Positions 45,081 to 54,572 of a stretch of DNA of 64,000 bases are shown one piece after another (position 1 is the first letter of the stretch; every line of letters starts with the position of its first letter). The DNA lies in NCBI GenBank assembly GCA_013289695.1, contig JABCZK010000023.1, forward strand, positions 1-64,000, read 5' to 3'. The position numbers and the translations under genes were made by a program. Under the pieces are notes generated by a model. That model was not told the DNA's origin and searched no databases. It was given only the letters and a program-made list of their open reading frames with translations. Source of the stretch: Acidobacteriota bacterium (GTDB lineage: Bacteria; Acidobacteriota; Terriglobia; Acidiferrales; UBA7541).

Positions 45081-46520
45081 TCAGTTGCGCATGTGGCCAC
45101 GCAACTTTTCTGCTGCCTGAAAACCCGACTCGGCACAATCGCCGATGGAGCGCCCCATCAGGTAATTCCCCGCTAGGCCTAAGCCCGGCAATTCGTTCAG
45201 AGCTTCGCGAATTTCGCTGACTCTATGCGCGTGGCCCACATTGTACTGCGGGAGCGCGCGCGGATATCTCCATAAGGTGCGCTCGATCGGCGCGCCCGAG
45301 ATTTCCAATACTTTGGCATTTTCCGCTTCTACCGTTTCGGCAAACACGTCGTAAGGAGCCGACATCAGACCGCCGCCGGCGCCGCGCACAAAGCTCGTCA
45401 TCAACACGGTCCCTTGGGGTGCGTGGGCCGGAAATAGCGACGAATTCCAGAACGTGCAAACCGTGTGCAAGCCTTCACGGCGCGGAACCATGAATCCAAA
45501 ACCGTTCAGCGCGTGACGCACTTGTTTGCGATCATACGCCGAGGAGACTATGCCCATCGGGGCATACTCGATCGCGGCCAGCAGCCGACTGAGGTGCGGC
45601 GCATTTTGCTGCAGCAACGAAGCCGCCGCGTAAGCTGGGACCGCGAGCACGACCGCCTCTGCCGAAAATTCCTGACCGCCGCTCGCGCGAATTTGCCAGG
45701 CTGCTTCGCTCGCGGAATTTCCAGCGCGCGTTGCTACGATGGATTCCACCTGCGCACCAAAGTGAACATCCTCGCCCAATTTTTCCGCCAGCTTCTCCGC
45801 AAGCGTGGCCATTCCGCCCCGGAACGAGCCAAGCGACGGCAGCGCATCGGTGACGTAAAGGCCCCGGTGCTTTGCATTGGAATCACGTTGCGATGGCAGG
45901 TGGCTCGATTTTCCGGCATCGCGCTTGGATTTGTAAGCGCTCAGCGCGCCGCGCACCACGCTGCCGCGGCTTCGTTCCCATTCCACCAGGGCGGGAAACG
46001 CGCTCTCCATGCCCATCTTGTGCGCGTCGCCGAAAAACACCGTGGAAATAAATGGGTCAGCGAGATAATCCAAGACTTCGGCGCCGAATTTTCGCTCCAC
46101 GAATTCCGCGAGGGACTCCTCTTCGGAGGGAGGATGCGAATTCCGCAGAGCTTCGCTCAGGAGCCGGTATTTCGATTGCGGCCCGACCAATCGCGTCGCG
46201 AGCAGGCCTCCCGGGGAAAACGGCGCAAGATGCAGGCGGCCATCTCTGAGGATGTAGCGCTTCGCCTTCGGATCGCCGGCTACGAATTCCCTTTCGAGGT
46301 TCAACTCACGAACCAGGTTCCACACCGCTGCAGGAAATCGCGGGCACTGCGGCCCGGCTTCGAACACAAATCCGTTTCGTCTTACTGTGGAAACCATGCC
46401 GCCGGCGCGGCCGGAAGCTTCCAACAGCACCGCCTGAATACCCAATTGGCGCAGGCGGAACGCGCAAGCGAGGCCGCTGATCCCGGCGCCGATGACCACT
46501 GTTTTGTATATGTGCCCCAC
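45081..46520 (-). CDS. hemY: Protoporphyrinogen/coproporphyrinogen oxidase, HemY-like FAD enzyme
   Basis: This about 479-residue flavoprotein oxidises protoporphyrinogen IX (or coproporphyrinogen III) late in haem synthesis. The FAD motif is VIGAGISGLACAFRL near the N-terminus, followed by SGRAGGMVSTVRRNGFVFEAGP. The C-terminal LPGLGLAGNYLMGRSIGDCAESG is the family's second FAD-binding motif. The frame extends to 46628, which would overlap the divergent gene; I used the GTG at 46520, six codons before the FAD motif, though the ribosome-binding site is weak. The haem link is consistent with a P450 and respiratory enzymes but no other hem gene is near. Other amine-oxidase-fold functions are less likely. 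Confidence 0.85.
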   Translation of the reverse strand: MGHIYKTVVIGAGISGLACAFRLRQLGIQAVLLEASGRAGGMVSTVRRNGFVFEAGPQCPRFPAAVWNLVRELNLEREFVAGDPKAKRYILRDGRLHLAPFSPGGLLATRLVGPQSKYRLLSEALRNSHPPSEEESLAEFVERKFGAEVLDYLADPFISTVFFGDAHKMGMESAFPALVEWERSRGSVVRGALSAYKSKRDAGKSSHLPSQRDSNAKHRGLYVTDALPSLGSFRGGMATLAEKLAEKLGEDVHFGAQVESIVATRAGNSASEAAWQIRASGGQEFSAEAVVLAVPAYAAASLLQQNAPHLSRLLAAIEYAPMGIVSSAYDRKQVRHALNGFGFMVPRREGLHTVCTFWNSSLFPAHAPQGTVLMTSFVRGAGGGLMSAPYDVFAETVEAENAKVLEISGAPIERTLWRYPRALPQYNVGHAHRVSEIREALNELPGLGLAGNYLMGRSIGDCAESGFQAAEKLRGHMRN

Positions 46521-46618
46521 AACCTGTAAATTGTACCAAATGGAAAGTAACGCGAACGCGCCGGAGGCCGCCACACCTCGATGACTGAGCATTTGAGAAG
46601 TCCCCTTCGAGAGCAAAC

Positions 46619-49141
46619 GTGCAATCACTAGTTGATTTCATTTCGCGGTACGCGGCGCGCGGAAATGAAGTCGCGGTGCGTTATCGTCGCGGCTATCGCA
46701 TGGAAACCTGGACGTATGCGCAAATCGCGCAGCAGGCGAATGGCGTGGCTCGCGAGTTGGAATTTCGCGGCATCGGCAAAGGCGACGCCGTTCTCTTGTG
46801 GGGCGAAAACTCTCCGGAATGGATCATTGCGTTTTTCGGATGCCTGCTGCGCGGCGCCGTGACGGTGCCTATCGACCACGGATCGACAGCGGAATTCGCC
46901 GCGCGCGTCGCGCGCGAAGTGAACGCCAGATTAATTTTTCGGAGTCGCACGCTGCCGGGCGCTGGGCTGCCGGAAAATCCCATACTTTTCGAATCGCTGG
47001 CGCAGTTTACGGCGCGCCGCGATTCTTCGCCGTACACCGCGCCTGCTCTGTCGCGCCAAGACACTCTCGAAATCATCTTCACTTCCGGTACTACCGCGGA
47101 ACCGCGCGGCGTAGTGATCTCTCACGGCAACGTGCTTGCCAACATCGAACCCGTCGAGCGTGAAATCCAGAAATATCTTCGCTACGAGCGCGTCTTTCAT
47201 CCTTTGCGCTTCCTGAATCTGCTGCCGTTGAGCCACGTCTTTGGCCAGATGCTGGGGATATTTATTCCGCCGTTCCTCGCAGGCACCGTGGTCTTTATTG
47301 ATTCGCTCAACCCTTCCGGTCTGATCGAAGTGATTCGTGACGAGCGCATCTCCGTGCTGGTTGCGGTCCCGCGATTTATCGAATCGCTGCAGCGCGAGAT
47401 TCAACGCCAAATGGAACGCGATGGTGGTACGCGCCAATTTAACGACACTTTTGCGCGCGCGGAGAAGGAGCATTTTCTTCGGCGCTGGTGGCGATTCCGG
47501 CGAATCCATTCGATGCTAGGTTGGAAATTCTGGGCGTTCATCTCGGGCGGCGCCGCCCTGCCCGAACAGGTGGAAACGTTCTGGAACCGCCTGGGCTACG
47601 CCGTGATTCAGGGGTACGGCATGACCGAAACCACGTCGCTCATTAGCCTGAATCATCCGTTCCATTCCGCGAAAGGCTCGATCGGCAAAGTTTTCCCAGG
47701 AATGGAAGTTCGTGTTGACGAGCACGGCGAGATTCTGGTCCGCGGCGAAAATGTCGCCGCTGGGTATCGTCAACACGATCAAACGCAATCTGTGGCGGAA
47801 TCGGATGGATGGCTTCACACCGGAGACATGGGCGAAAGCGACGCGGATGGCCGGCTCTATTTCAAAGGTCGCAGGAAAAATGTAATCGTCACGCCCGCCG
47901 GCATGAACATCTATCCCGAAGATTTGGAGAAAGCGCTGCGCCGCGAGCCCGGCGTGCGCGATTGCGTGGTGATTGGAATCGAACGCAACGGTAATGCGGA
48001 ACCTTGCGCGGTGCTGTTGCTCGAAGATGCGACGCGTGCAAATCAACCTGCACTGATCGAAAGCGCTAATCGTTCGCTTGCGGAATATCAAAAGATTCGC
48101 CATTGGTTTGCGTGGCCGGATCCCGATTTCCCACGCACGCCGACGCTCAAGCCGCTGCTGCCGCGCATTCGCGAAGTCGTCAACGCACAACTCGATTCAG
48201 CGTCTGCGTCACAAGACGGCGGCAGCTCGCTGGCGACGCTGATCGCGCAAATCACCGGCGGCCCGGTTGGCGCCGATCCGCGCAACGCCACACTGGATGC
48301 CGACCTGCACATGACTTCGCTCGATCGGGTTGAACTGATGAGCGCGCTCGAGCATCGTTATCAGACGGACCTGAGCGATGCGCGCTTCAGTGAAGTCGCA
48401 ACCGTCGGCCAGTTGGAAAAACTTCTGACGGAGTCTCCCGCCGTCCCGGTCGAACATCTCTATCCGCGCTGGCCGCAAAACTGGCTCACCACGGCCGTGC
48501 GTCTGGCCGTGTATTATCTGCTGGCCTGGCCTGCCACATACATTCTTGCCGCGCCGCGAATTCGCGGCCGTGAAAATCTCCGCGGGCTACGCGGTCCCGT
48601 CCTGGTGGTCGCGAACCACATAACCTATCTCGACATCGCCTGGATTCTTCCCGCGTTGCCAGCGCGCTTGCGAAATCGCCTGGCAACCGCCATGCGCGCC
48701 GAACGCCTCGCCGAAATGCGGCGTCCGCCGCAGGGTATGAACCTGTTCAATCGCCTCCGCGAACAGCTCGATTATTTTCTGGCGCTGTCGCTTTTCAACG
48801 TATTTCCCTTGCCCCAACGGTCCGGCTTCCTGAAAAGTTTTTCGTTCGCAGGCGACCTGGCGGATCGTGGCTGGAATGTTCTGGTCTTTCCGGAAGGCCA
48901 GACAACGGAGGACGGGCGCATCGCTCCCTTCCGCGGAGGTGTAGGCCTGCTCGCCAAACAGCTGAACCTGCCGGTGGTTCCGATGCGCCTCGCGGGACTT
49001 TTCGATTTGAGGCAGGAAAATCGGATCCTGACCCGTCCGGGCCATGTGCAAGTGACGATCGGGAAACCCCTGCGCTTCTCCGCCGATCAGGAGCCAAACC
49101 AGATTACGAAGGAACTCGAACGGCGCGTGGCGGAACTCTAG
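46619..49141 (+). CDS. AMP-dependent acyl ligase - ACP - PlsC acyltransferase, single chain
   Basis: This 840-residue protein appears to carry three activities. Domain 1 (about 1-515) is an ANL ligase: FTSGTTAEPRG (154-164), GYGMTETTS (332-340), GWLHTGDMG (397-405), and K511 in the usual A10 place. Domain 2 (about 530-605) is ACP-like, with candidate phosphopantetheine Ser567 in HMTSLDRVELM. Domain 3 (about 612-840) is a PlsC/LPLAT acyltransferase: a hydrophobic helix, NHITYLD (666-672, the H-x4-D catalytic pair) and FPEGQT (757-762). The GTG start is weak. Fatty acid could be activated, held on the ACP and passed to a lysolipid, similar to Aas but with domains reversed and a carrier inserted. 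It is divergent from hemY. Confidence 0.88.
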   Translation: MQSLVDFISRYAARGNEVAVRYRRGYRMETWTYAQIAQQANGVARELEFRGIGKGDAVLLWGENSPEWIIAFFGCLLRGAVTVPIDHGSTAEFAARVAREVNARLIFRSRTLPGAGLPENPILFESLAQFTARRDSSPYTAPALSRQDTLEIIFTSGTTAEPRGVVISHGNVLANIEPVEREIQKYLRYERVFHPLRFLNLLPLSHVFGQMLGIFIPPFLAGTVVFIDSLNPSGLIEVIRDERISVLVAVPRFIESLQREIQRQMERDGGTRQFNDTFARAEKEHFLRRWWRFRRIHSMLGWKFWAFISGGAALPEQVETFWNRLGYAVIQGYGMTETTSLISLNHPFHSAKGSIGKVFPGMEVRVDEHGEILVRGENVAAGYRQHDQTQSVAESDGWLHTGDMGESDADGRLYFKGRRKNVIVTPAGMNIYPEDLEKALRREPGVRDCVVIGIERNGNAEPCAVLLLEDATRANQPALIESANRSLAEYQKIRHWFAWPDPDFPRTPTLKPLLPRIREVVNAQLDSASASQDGGSSLATLIAQITGGPVGADPRNATLDADLHMTSLDRVELMSALEHRYQTDLSDARFSEVATVGQLEKLLTESPAVPVEHLYPRWPQNWLTTAVRLAVYYLLAWPATYILAAPRIRGRENLRGLRGPVLVVANHITYLDIAWILPALPARLRNRLATAMRAERLAEMRRPPQGMNLFNRLREQLDYFLALSLFNVFPLPQRSGFLKSFSFAGDLADRGWNVLVFPEGQTTEDGRIAPFRGGVGLLAKQLNLPVVPMRLAGLFDLRQENRILTRPGHVQVTIGKPLRFSADQEPNQITKELERRVAEL

Positions 49142-49191
49142 TTCGTTTCCGATGGCGCGATACTGCGACCGAGCCGCGGCAAACATTCGCG

Positions 49192-50031
49192 CTACTGCTG
49201 CTTGGCTTTTTTCTTGCGAAGATCGGGCCAGAATTCCTTCACGATATACGTCGCCGCGTCCCATCCCATCTGTGTGGCCCACACCGTCGCCACATTTCCG
49301 AAACTGCGCTCGCTCTGTGGGTGGTAAGTGTAGGTCGAAATAGCGGCGGCAGAGCCTGCTCCCAAAATTTCGGAATAGTTGAACTGCGACTGGCCGGAAT
49401 CCGAGCGCGCGATCACCACGCGGCTCACCGCGTGAACCACGCGCTTGCGAAATCCCCCGTGACCCAATTGGTAGAAGCGCGGATCCTGGTGCAGCACGGA
49501 AGGAAAAACCGCGTAGGCCATAAAATTCTCGATGGCGTTATCTCCGTAGGACGTGCCATAGCGCTTGGCGTAACCCTGCGCGCCCTGCCCGTACGAGGGG
49601 TCGCTGTCGCTGGCCTGTCCCAGCCCAGCCACGAATCCCACCAAAACGAATTCCATCGGATCGTAGATGCCGCGCGCGACCAGTTTGAATTTTTGCCCCG
49701 GAGTCAGCGGAGAAACATTCTCGACATTTTCAACGGTGAGGAAATTGGGCAGCGCCCAAAAGAGGCGGTCATGCGCAGTGTCGCTCTGCTGTGCCGAAGC
49801 TGGCTGTCGCGGGGCTTGCTGTTGCTGAGACGTCGTCTGCGTGGCGTTCGTTTTTTCCTGCTCATCTTTTAGCTGAGCAAGCGGCCCCGGCGTTAGCGTT
49901 ACCTTGGAAAACAGGTCTGCCTGGGCGGAAGGCAGCGGCGTTATTTCTTGCGCGGTGGATGGCGCGGCCAGGGGCCCCGTCGAAAGCATCCAGCAAATAA
50001 CGATAATTATCGGCATTCGCCTGGAAAGCAC
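49192..50031 (-). CDS. Secreted protein of a family common in Acidobacteriota
   Basis: This 279-residue protein has a signal peptide (about 1-27), a Gln/Pro-rich disordered segment, and a conserved core with LPNFLTVENV, LTPGQKFKLVARGIYDP, DPSYGQGAQGYAKRYGTSY, FPSVLHQDPRFYQLGHGG and NYSEILGAGSAAAIS. I recognise this pattern as common in acidobacterial genomes, but no function is established to my knowledge. Amphipathic glycine-rich stretches suggest an outer-membrane or periplasmic location. An alternative start is the Met at position 6. It stands alone between two plus-strand genes. Confidence 0.75.
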   Translation of the reverse strand: MLSRRMPIIIVICWMLSTGPLAAPSTAQEITPLPSAQADLFSKVTLTPGPLAQLKDEQEKTNATQTTSQQQQAPRQPASAQQSDTAHDRLFWALPNFLTVENVENVSPLTPGQKFKLVARGIYDPMEFVLVGFVAGLGQASDSDPSYGQGAQGYAKRYGTSYGDNAIENFMAYAVFPSVLHQDPRFYQLGHGGFRKRVVHAVSRVVIARSDSGQSQFNYSEILGAGSAAAISTYTYHPQSERSFGNVATVWATQMGWDAATYIVKEFWPDLRKKKAKQQ

Positions 50032-50349
50032 GGTGCGATTCCCTCCACCCAGGAATGACCAGTCTATCTAACTGTAGATGCACTGGGGGTAATAAAAGTA
50101 ACACGTCCTGCGTATCTTTATTAATTGCGTCGGCCCGGTAAGCCCAATTTTTTGTTACGCAACCTGTAACCGTTTGGCAGGTTGGTGAATCGAATGCAAA
50201 AGTTCCAGGGCCGGGGGGCCTTGCCTAGAAGAAGTGTTCGCTGGCGTACAAACGCCCGGACGTCGCGAGGGGCATACTACCGGAACATTGGACAGCGAGG
50301 CTGCCGGGCGCGACAGCCGCGCCAAATCTCAAAGTTCAAGGAGGACATC
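50032..50349. other. 318-base divergent region with a GC-rich leader before the radical SAM gene
   Basis: The left part is AT-rich (50080-50125) and could hold promoters for both directions, but no well-spaced boxes stand out. From about 50200 to 50330 the sequence is very GC-rich, with GGCC/GGGGGGCC-type self-complementary stretches. It ends in a perfect AAGGAGG (50338-50344) before the ATG at 50350. I could not match it to a known riboswitch. Confidence 0.35.
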
Positions 50350-51657
50350 ATGTCCGATCATCACCAACCGCTTCCTACCGTCCCTTCTTATCCTTTCCGT
50401 CTAGATGTGCCGCTGCACAAGCTGCTGCAGGAATCCCCCGAGAAACCAGCGCCGGATTCATCGAAGGAAAAAAAGACTTTGCCCTCGCCGGTTTTCCCGT
50501 CGCAACCCGAACTTTTTCATGATTTGGACGCCGAGGACATCGCCGCGCACGACCAGGTTTTGCAGACTGGCAGTCGCCACTGGCCGGCTTCTCGTATTTT
50601 CAAAAACATGCGCGGCTGGATGGTGCCGTATTTCAAATCGCGCGTCCTGCCCGGAGATTTTCAGCCGATCATCGCTTATCTTTTCACCGAGTGGAAATGC
50701 AACCTCGACTGTCACTACTGCTGGTCCTACGACAATCGCATCAAGGGCATGACCGAAGACACCGCCCGCCGCGCGATAGACTGGCTACATTCCACGCCTT
50801 GCCGCGTGCTCGCGCCCACGGGAGGCGAGCCGCTGGTGCGCCCTGATTTTGTGCACAAGGTCGTTTACTACGCTGCGAAAAAAGATTTCTGGGTTTATCT
50901 CGCCACGAACGCTCGTTTGCTGCGTCCTGATGTGATCGACCGCCTCACCGACGCGGGCATCGCCACCATCAATTTCGCCGTAGATACAATCAAGGAGAAA
51001 CCCGGCCTGCCGAAAGCTTTCGAGCACGTGAGTTCCTACTTCGATTACCTGGTGCGGCGCCAGTATCGCTACGGCTACACCGTCTTCTTCAATACGAATA
51101 TCTGCCGCACGAATATCGAAGATGTGAAACAGCTGGTCGAGGTCGCGCACGACAACGGCATCTCGCTCACTTTTCACATCAACGAAGCGCCCATGATGGA
51201 GCAGCCGCATTTCAAGCATCTCGATGCCAACGACACTTACATTCGCCCCGAGGATTTTCCGATGGTGGATGATTTGCTCGATTGGCTGATTGACAAGCAG
51301 CGCCAGGGCTACAAGATGGTGGACTCCATTACGCGCTTACAGAATATGAAGGGATTTATGCGCGGAGTCGGAGAACACTGGGGCTGCCGCGCCGGACAGA
51401 ACTGGCTGATCATCCGCACCGACGGCACGCTCGCGCCGTGTTTCCCGATGTACAACGCGGGATACGATTGGGGCACCGTAGAAAAGCAGAAATTTGATCT
51501 GAAGCAGTTGGGCGAAATGAAGCAGGGTTGCGAGCCGCACTGCTTCTCGACGCTGGGCTACAACGTGGCGTACTGCTACGACGCAGCGCGCGTGGCGAAG
51601 TGGCTGCTCAAGCAGGCCAGCCACGGATTTCAGGGCGTGACCGGAAGTTTCGAGTAA
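50350..51657 (+). CDS. Radical SAM protein with SPASM-like C-terminal cysteines
   Basis: This 435-residue enzyme binds a 4Fe-4S cluster through C-x3-C-x2-C (C117, C121, C124 in CNLDCHYCW) and uses SAM to start radical chemistry. Next comes the SAM-binding GGEP motif in APTGGEPLVRPD. The C-terminal part contains GCRAGQNWL, APCFPMYN, GCEPHC and YCYD, a cysteine pattern like SPASM or twitch domains holding extra clusters. The N-terminal 100 residues are Pro-rich and polar. The substrate is unknown; no precursor-peptide gene is visible. The ATG at 50350 has an ideal AAGGAGG. Confidence 0.87.
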   Translation: MSDHHQPLPTVPSYPFRLDVPLHKLLQESPEKPAPDSSKEKKTLPSPVFPSQPELFHDLDAEDIAAHDQVLQTGSRHWPASRIFKNMRGWMVPYFKSRVLPGDFQPIIAYLFTEWKCNLDCHYCWSYDNRIKGMTEDTARRAIDWLHSTPCRVLAPTGGEPLVRPDFVHKVVYYAAKKDFWVYLATNARLLRPDVIDRLTDAGIATINFAVDTIKEKPGLPKAFEHVSSYFDYLVRRQYRYGYTVFFNTNICRTNIEDVKQLVEVAHDNGISLTFHINEAPMMEQPHFKHLDANDTYIRPEDFPMVDDLLDWLIDKQRQGYKMVDSITRLQNMKGFMRGVGEHWGCRAGQNWLIIRTDGTLAPCFPMYNAGYDWGTVEKQKFDLKQLGEMKQGCEPHCFSTLGYNVAYCYDAARVAKWLLKQASHGFQGVTGSFE

Positions 51658-51796
51658 GCGCGGCGCGAGTTAGGCCTGTCTGGGGGCGAGGAACTGCCGC
51701 TCTTGTGTGCCGAGCGCGGAGTTTGAGCCACGGGCGCTGTTCGCACGAGCAGATTTCGGAGATGCAGTTCGATCGAACCGGACAGGCTGCGGTCGG

Positions 51797-52759
51797 CTAA
51801 AGATTTTTCCAGGCAACAGAGGCAGCGCCGAGCAGGGGGCATTCCTCGTTCAACACGACGTGGATGGGAATTTGCACGAGGAAGGATTCGAGTTTTTCTT
51901 TGTGCTTCACGGCGGCGACGAACTTTCCGTTTTTCAGCTTCGGCAGGACTTTCAGGGCTATTCCACCGGCGATATAAATCCCGCCGCGCGCCATGGTACG
52001 CAGCGCCAGATTTCCCGCTTCCGAACCGTAGATTTCCACCCACAGATCCAGCGTCGCGGCGCATACCGGGCACTCGCCGCTCAGTCCGCGGCGCGTGATT
52101 TCCGGCGCGGGATCCTCGCCGTCATCATCGAACCCTGGATGCCGCACGTCTGGATTCAGGAATTCATGCACACGCGGAAACCCGCCGCCGGACAAAATCG
52201 TCTCGACGCTGACGCAATCCTGGCGCGTATTCAGGAACTTCCACAGGTCCGCTTGCTGCGAGGTGTTCGGAGCAAAATCGGCGTGGCCAGCTTCGGTGGC
52301 CATGGGAACGTGCCGGTGGCCATCCCAGAACAGGATGCCTTCGCCAAGACCCGTGCCCGCTGCGATCACGATCTGCGTGGAGCGTGGCGAAGGCACTCCG
52401 GCGTGCAGCGTTTCCAGTTCGCCGGGTTCCAGCACGCCGATACCGTAGGCCGCGGCTTCAACGTCGTTCACCAGGCGCACGTGATTCAGATGCAGATGCG
52501 TCGCTACACTGGCGCCATCCACCACCCACGGAAAATTTGTAGCTTGCACGCGATTGTTGACGACGGGGCCGGCAATTCCGAAAGACGCCGCCGTGATTTT
52601 CGCCCCTGCTCCATTCAGAAAATCGCTGGCGATTTCTTCCAGTCCGGAATGTTGCTGCGTGGCATAACGCCGGTCGGCGACGCGGACCAGTTTCCCCGCC
52701 TTTATATCGAAGAGACCCAGATTGGCCTTGGTCCCTCCCAGGTCGCCCGCCAAAATCAT
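51797..52759 (-). CDS. glk: Glucokinase
   Basis: This 320-residue ATP-dependent kinase phosphorylates glucose to glucose-6-phosphate in the cytoplasm. The opening AGDLGGTKANLGLFD is the phosphate-binding loop, LVNDVEAAAYG holds the catalytic Asp, AAGTGLGEG and EAGHADFAP are conserved sugar/ATP contacts, and ARGGIYIAGGIALKVLPKL closes the fold. It resembles E. coli Glk (321 residues) rather than the shorter ROK kinases. It lies 53 bases downstream of zwf on the same strand, so glucose would be phosphorylated and oxidised by one transcript. Confidence 0.93.
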   Translation of the reverse strand: MILAGDLGGTKANLGLFDIKAGKLVRVADRRYATQQHSGLEEIASDFLNGAGAKITAASFGIAGPVVNNRVQATNFPWVVDGASVATHLHLNHVRLVNDVEAAAYGIGVLEPGELETLHAGVPSPRSTQIVIAAGTGLGEGILFWDGHRHVPMATEAGHADFAPNTSQQADLWKFLNTRQDCVSVETILSGGGFPRVHEFLNPDVRHPGFDDDGEDPAPEITRRGLSGECPVCAATLDLWVEIYGSEAGNLALRTMARGGIYIAGGIALKVLPKLKNGKFVAAVKHKEKLESFLVQIPIHVVLNEECPLLGAASVAWKNL

Positions 52760-52812
52760 TTAGGCCTCCGAACTTGAAGATCGAGCGTGCAGTGCACGAA
52801 CAGGCGACCTGC

Positions 52813-54354
52813 CTACAACGGGCGCCAATGCCGGCCTTCGGAAGCCGCTAAATCATCCACCGCGCGTGGGCCGTCGCTACCGGCTGGGTAATTCGGGAAA
52901 GGCGGCGGCGAGGCATTCTTCCATGCTTCCAGGATTGGGTCCACCAATGTCCATGCAGCTTCGACGCTATCGGCGCGATCAAACAGCGTGGCATCGCCGC
53001 GGATGCAATCATTAATAAGAGTGGCGTAGGCAGGGCGCGAGCCGCCGCCGAACGCCTCCGTATATTTGAAATCCATAGTCACCGGCTGAATGCGCATTTG
53101 CGCTCCCGGCGATTTTGCGCCGAAGGAAAGTGAAATACCCTCGTCGGGCTGAATATTCAGAACCAGCGAATTGGTTTCGTTGTTTTCGCCGCGAAACACC
53201 ATGTGCGGCGCGCTCTTGAACTGGATCGCGACTTCAGTGAGCGGCCGCGCCAGGCGTTTGCCCGTGCGCAGATAGAACGGCACGCCGCTCCAGCGCCAGT
53301 TATCCACATGCAACTTCAATGCCACAAATGTATCCGTCGCAGAATCCGGCTTCACTCCGGGCTCCTGGCGATAGCCCGGAACCGGCTTGCCGTCCACCTG
53401 ACCGGGGCCGTACTGGCCGCGAACGACGGATTTCCAAACCGATTCCTTGGTGAACGGCCGGATGGATTGCAAAACTTTAATTTTTTCATTGCGCACGGAG
53501 GTCGCGTCGAAAGTTGCCGGCGCTTCCATGGCGGTCAGTGAAGTGAGCTGCAGCACATGGCTCTGAATCATATCGCGCAGCGCGCCGGCGGACTCATAAA
53601 ACGCGGCGCGGCGTTCGACGCCCAGCGATTCAGCAGCGGTAATCTGGACGCTATCAATGTAGTTGCGATTCCACAGCGGCTCGAAGATGCCGTTGCCGAA
53701 GCGGAAGACCAACATGTTCTGCACGGTTTCTTTGCCTAGATAGTGGTCAATGCGGTACACCTGGGATTCGTCGAAGGTTTCGAGCACTTTTTTATTTAAA
53801 TCTTTCGCCGATGCCAGATCGTGTCCAAACGGTTTTTCGATGATGATGCGCACCCAGGATTTTTCGCTCTTCGGTGTGTTGAGCCCGGCCTTCTTGAGCT
53901 GTTCGATGACGTGCAAATAAACTTCCGGAGGCGTGGCCAGATAGAAAAGGCGATTGCCACCGAGCTCGCCTTCGCTATCGAGTTCGTCCAGGCGCTGTGC
54001 CAAGCGACGGAACGCTTCGGGATCGTCGTAGTTCCCCGAAAAATATCGCAGAAATTTCAGGAATTCCGTCTTCTTGCCGTCGTCGGCGCCTTCTTGATTG
54101 CCTGTGGGCAGGAATTCGCCGGCCTTCCGGGTGAAATCGCCGTCGGTCATTTCCGTGCGCGCGAAACCCAGCAGTCGAAAACGCGGCCCCAGACAAGCAT
54201 GGAATGAAAGATCGTAGAGCGCGGGCAGGAGTTTGCGGCGCGCCAGATCGCCGGACGCGCCAAACATCACGATCGCGCAGGGATCGGAAGGTGCTTCGCA
54301 GTAGAAGTTGTCTGCAGGTGTAGTCTCGGAAGCGACGATTGCTTTCGTATTCAT
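52813..54354 (-). CDS. zwf: Glucose-6-phosphate 1-dehydrogenase
   Basis: This 513-residue enzyme oxidises glucose-6-phosphate to 6-phosphogluconolactone, making NADPH at the entry of the oxidative pentose phosphate or Entner-Doudoroff route. The coenzyme motif is GASGDLARRKLLPAL near the N-terminus and the substrate/catalytic motif RIDHYLGKETVQNMLVFRF holds the active His and Lys. The C-terminal half has VPFYLRTGKRL and RPAYATLINDC. A longer frame exists upstream, but AGGAAAG precedes the ATG at 54354. It heads the zwf-glk operon. Confidence 0.95.
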   Translation of the reverse strand: MNTKAIVASETTPADNFYCEAPSDPCAIVMFGASGDLARRKLLPALYDLSFHACLGPRFRLLGFARTEMTDGDFTRKAGEFLPTGNQEGADDGKKTEFLKFLRYFSGNYDDPEAFRRLAQRLDELDSEGELGGNRLFYLATPPEVYLHVIEQLKKAGLNTPKSEKSWVRIIIEKPFGHDLASAKDLNKKVLETFDESQVYRIDHYLGKETVQNMLVFRFGNGIFEPLWNRNYIDSVQITAAESLGVERRAAFYESAGALRDMIQSHVLQLTSLTAMEAPATFDATSVRNEKIKVLQSIRPFTKESVWKSVVRGQYGPGQVDGKPVPGYRQEPGVKPDSATDTFVALKLHVDNWRWSGVPFYLRTGKRLARPLTEVAIQFKSAPHMVFRGENNETNSLVLNIQPDEGISLSFGAKSPGAQMRIQPVTMDFKYTEAFGGGSRPAYATLINDCIRGDATLFDRADSVEAAWTLVDPILEAWKNASPPPFPNYPAGSDGPRAVDDLAASEGRHWRPL

Positions 54355-54572
54355 GATGACTTTCCTGGTGGCCCGGCGACGACCGGCCGGACGCACACAC
54401 ATGTTTTATTAAAACAAGAGCCCTTCCACAAGAGCCTATCACAACTCTGCGGATGCCCCGCTACAGGACATCGGCGTCGCCCGGGGTTCGGACCCTGGCT
54501 AGCCTGCTCAACTGGAATTTCGGCCGCCGATGCAGTATCTTGAATTGCAGCACAGTCTGCAAGGAGACGTCC

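Noticed and set aside
45038-45136. N-terminal extension of the alpha/beta hydrolase
   Set aside because: It would overlap the HemY-like gene by 56 bases and shows no homology; a TTG with a good ribosome-binding site fits better.
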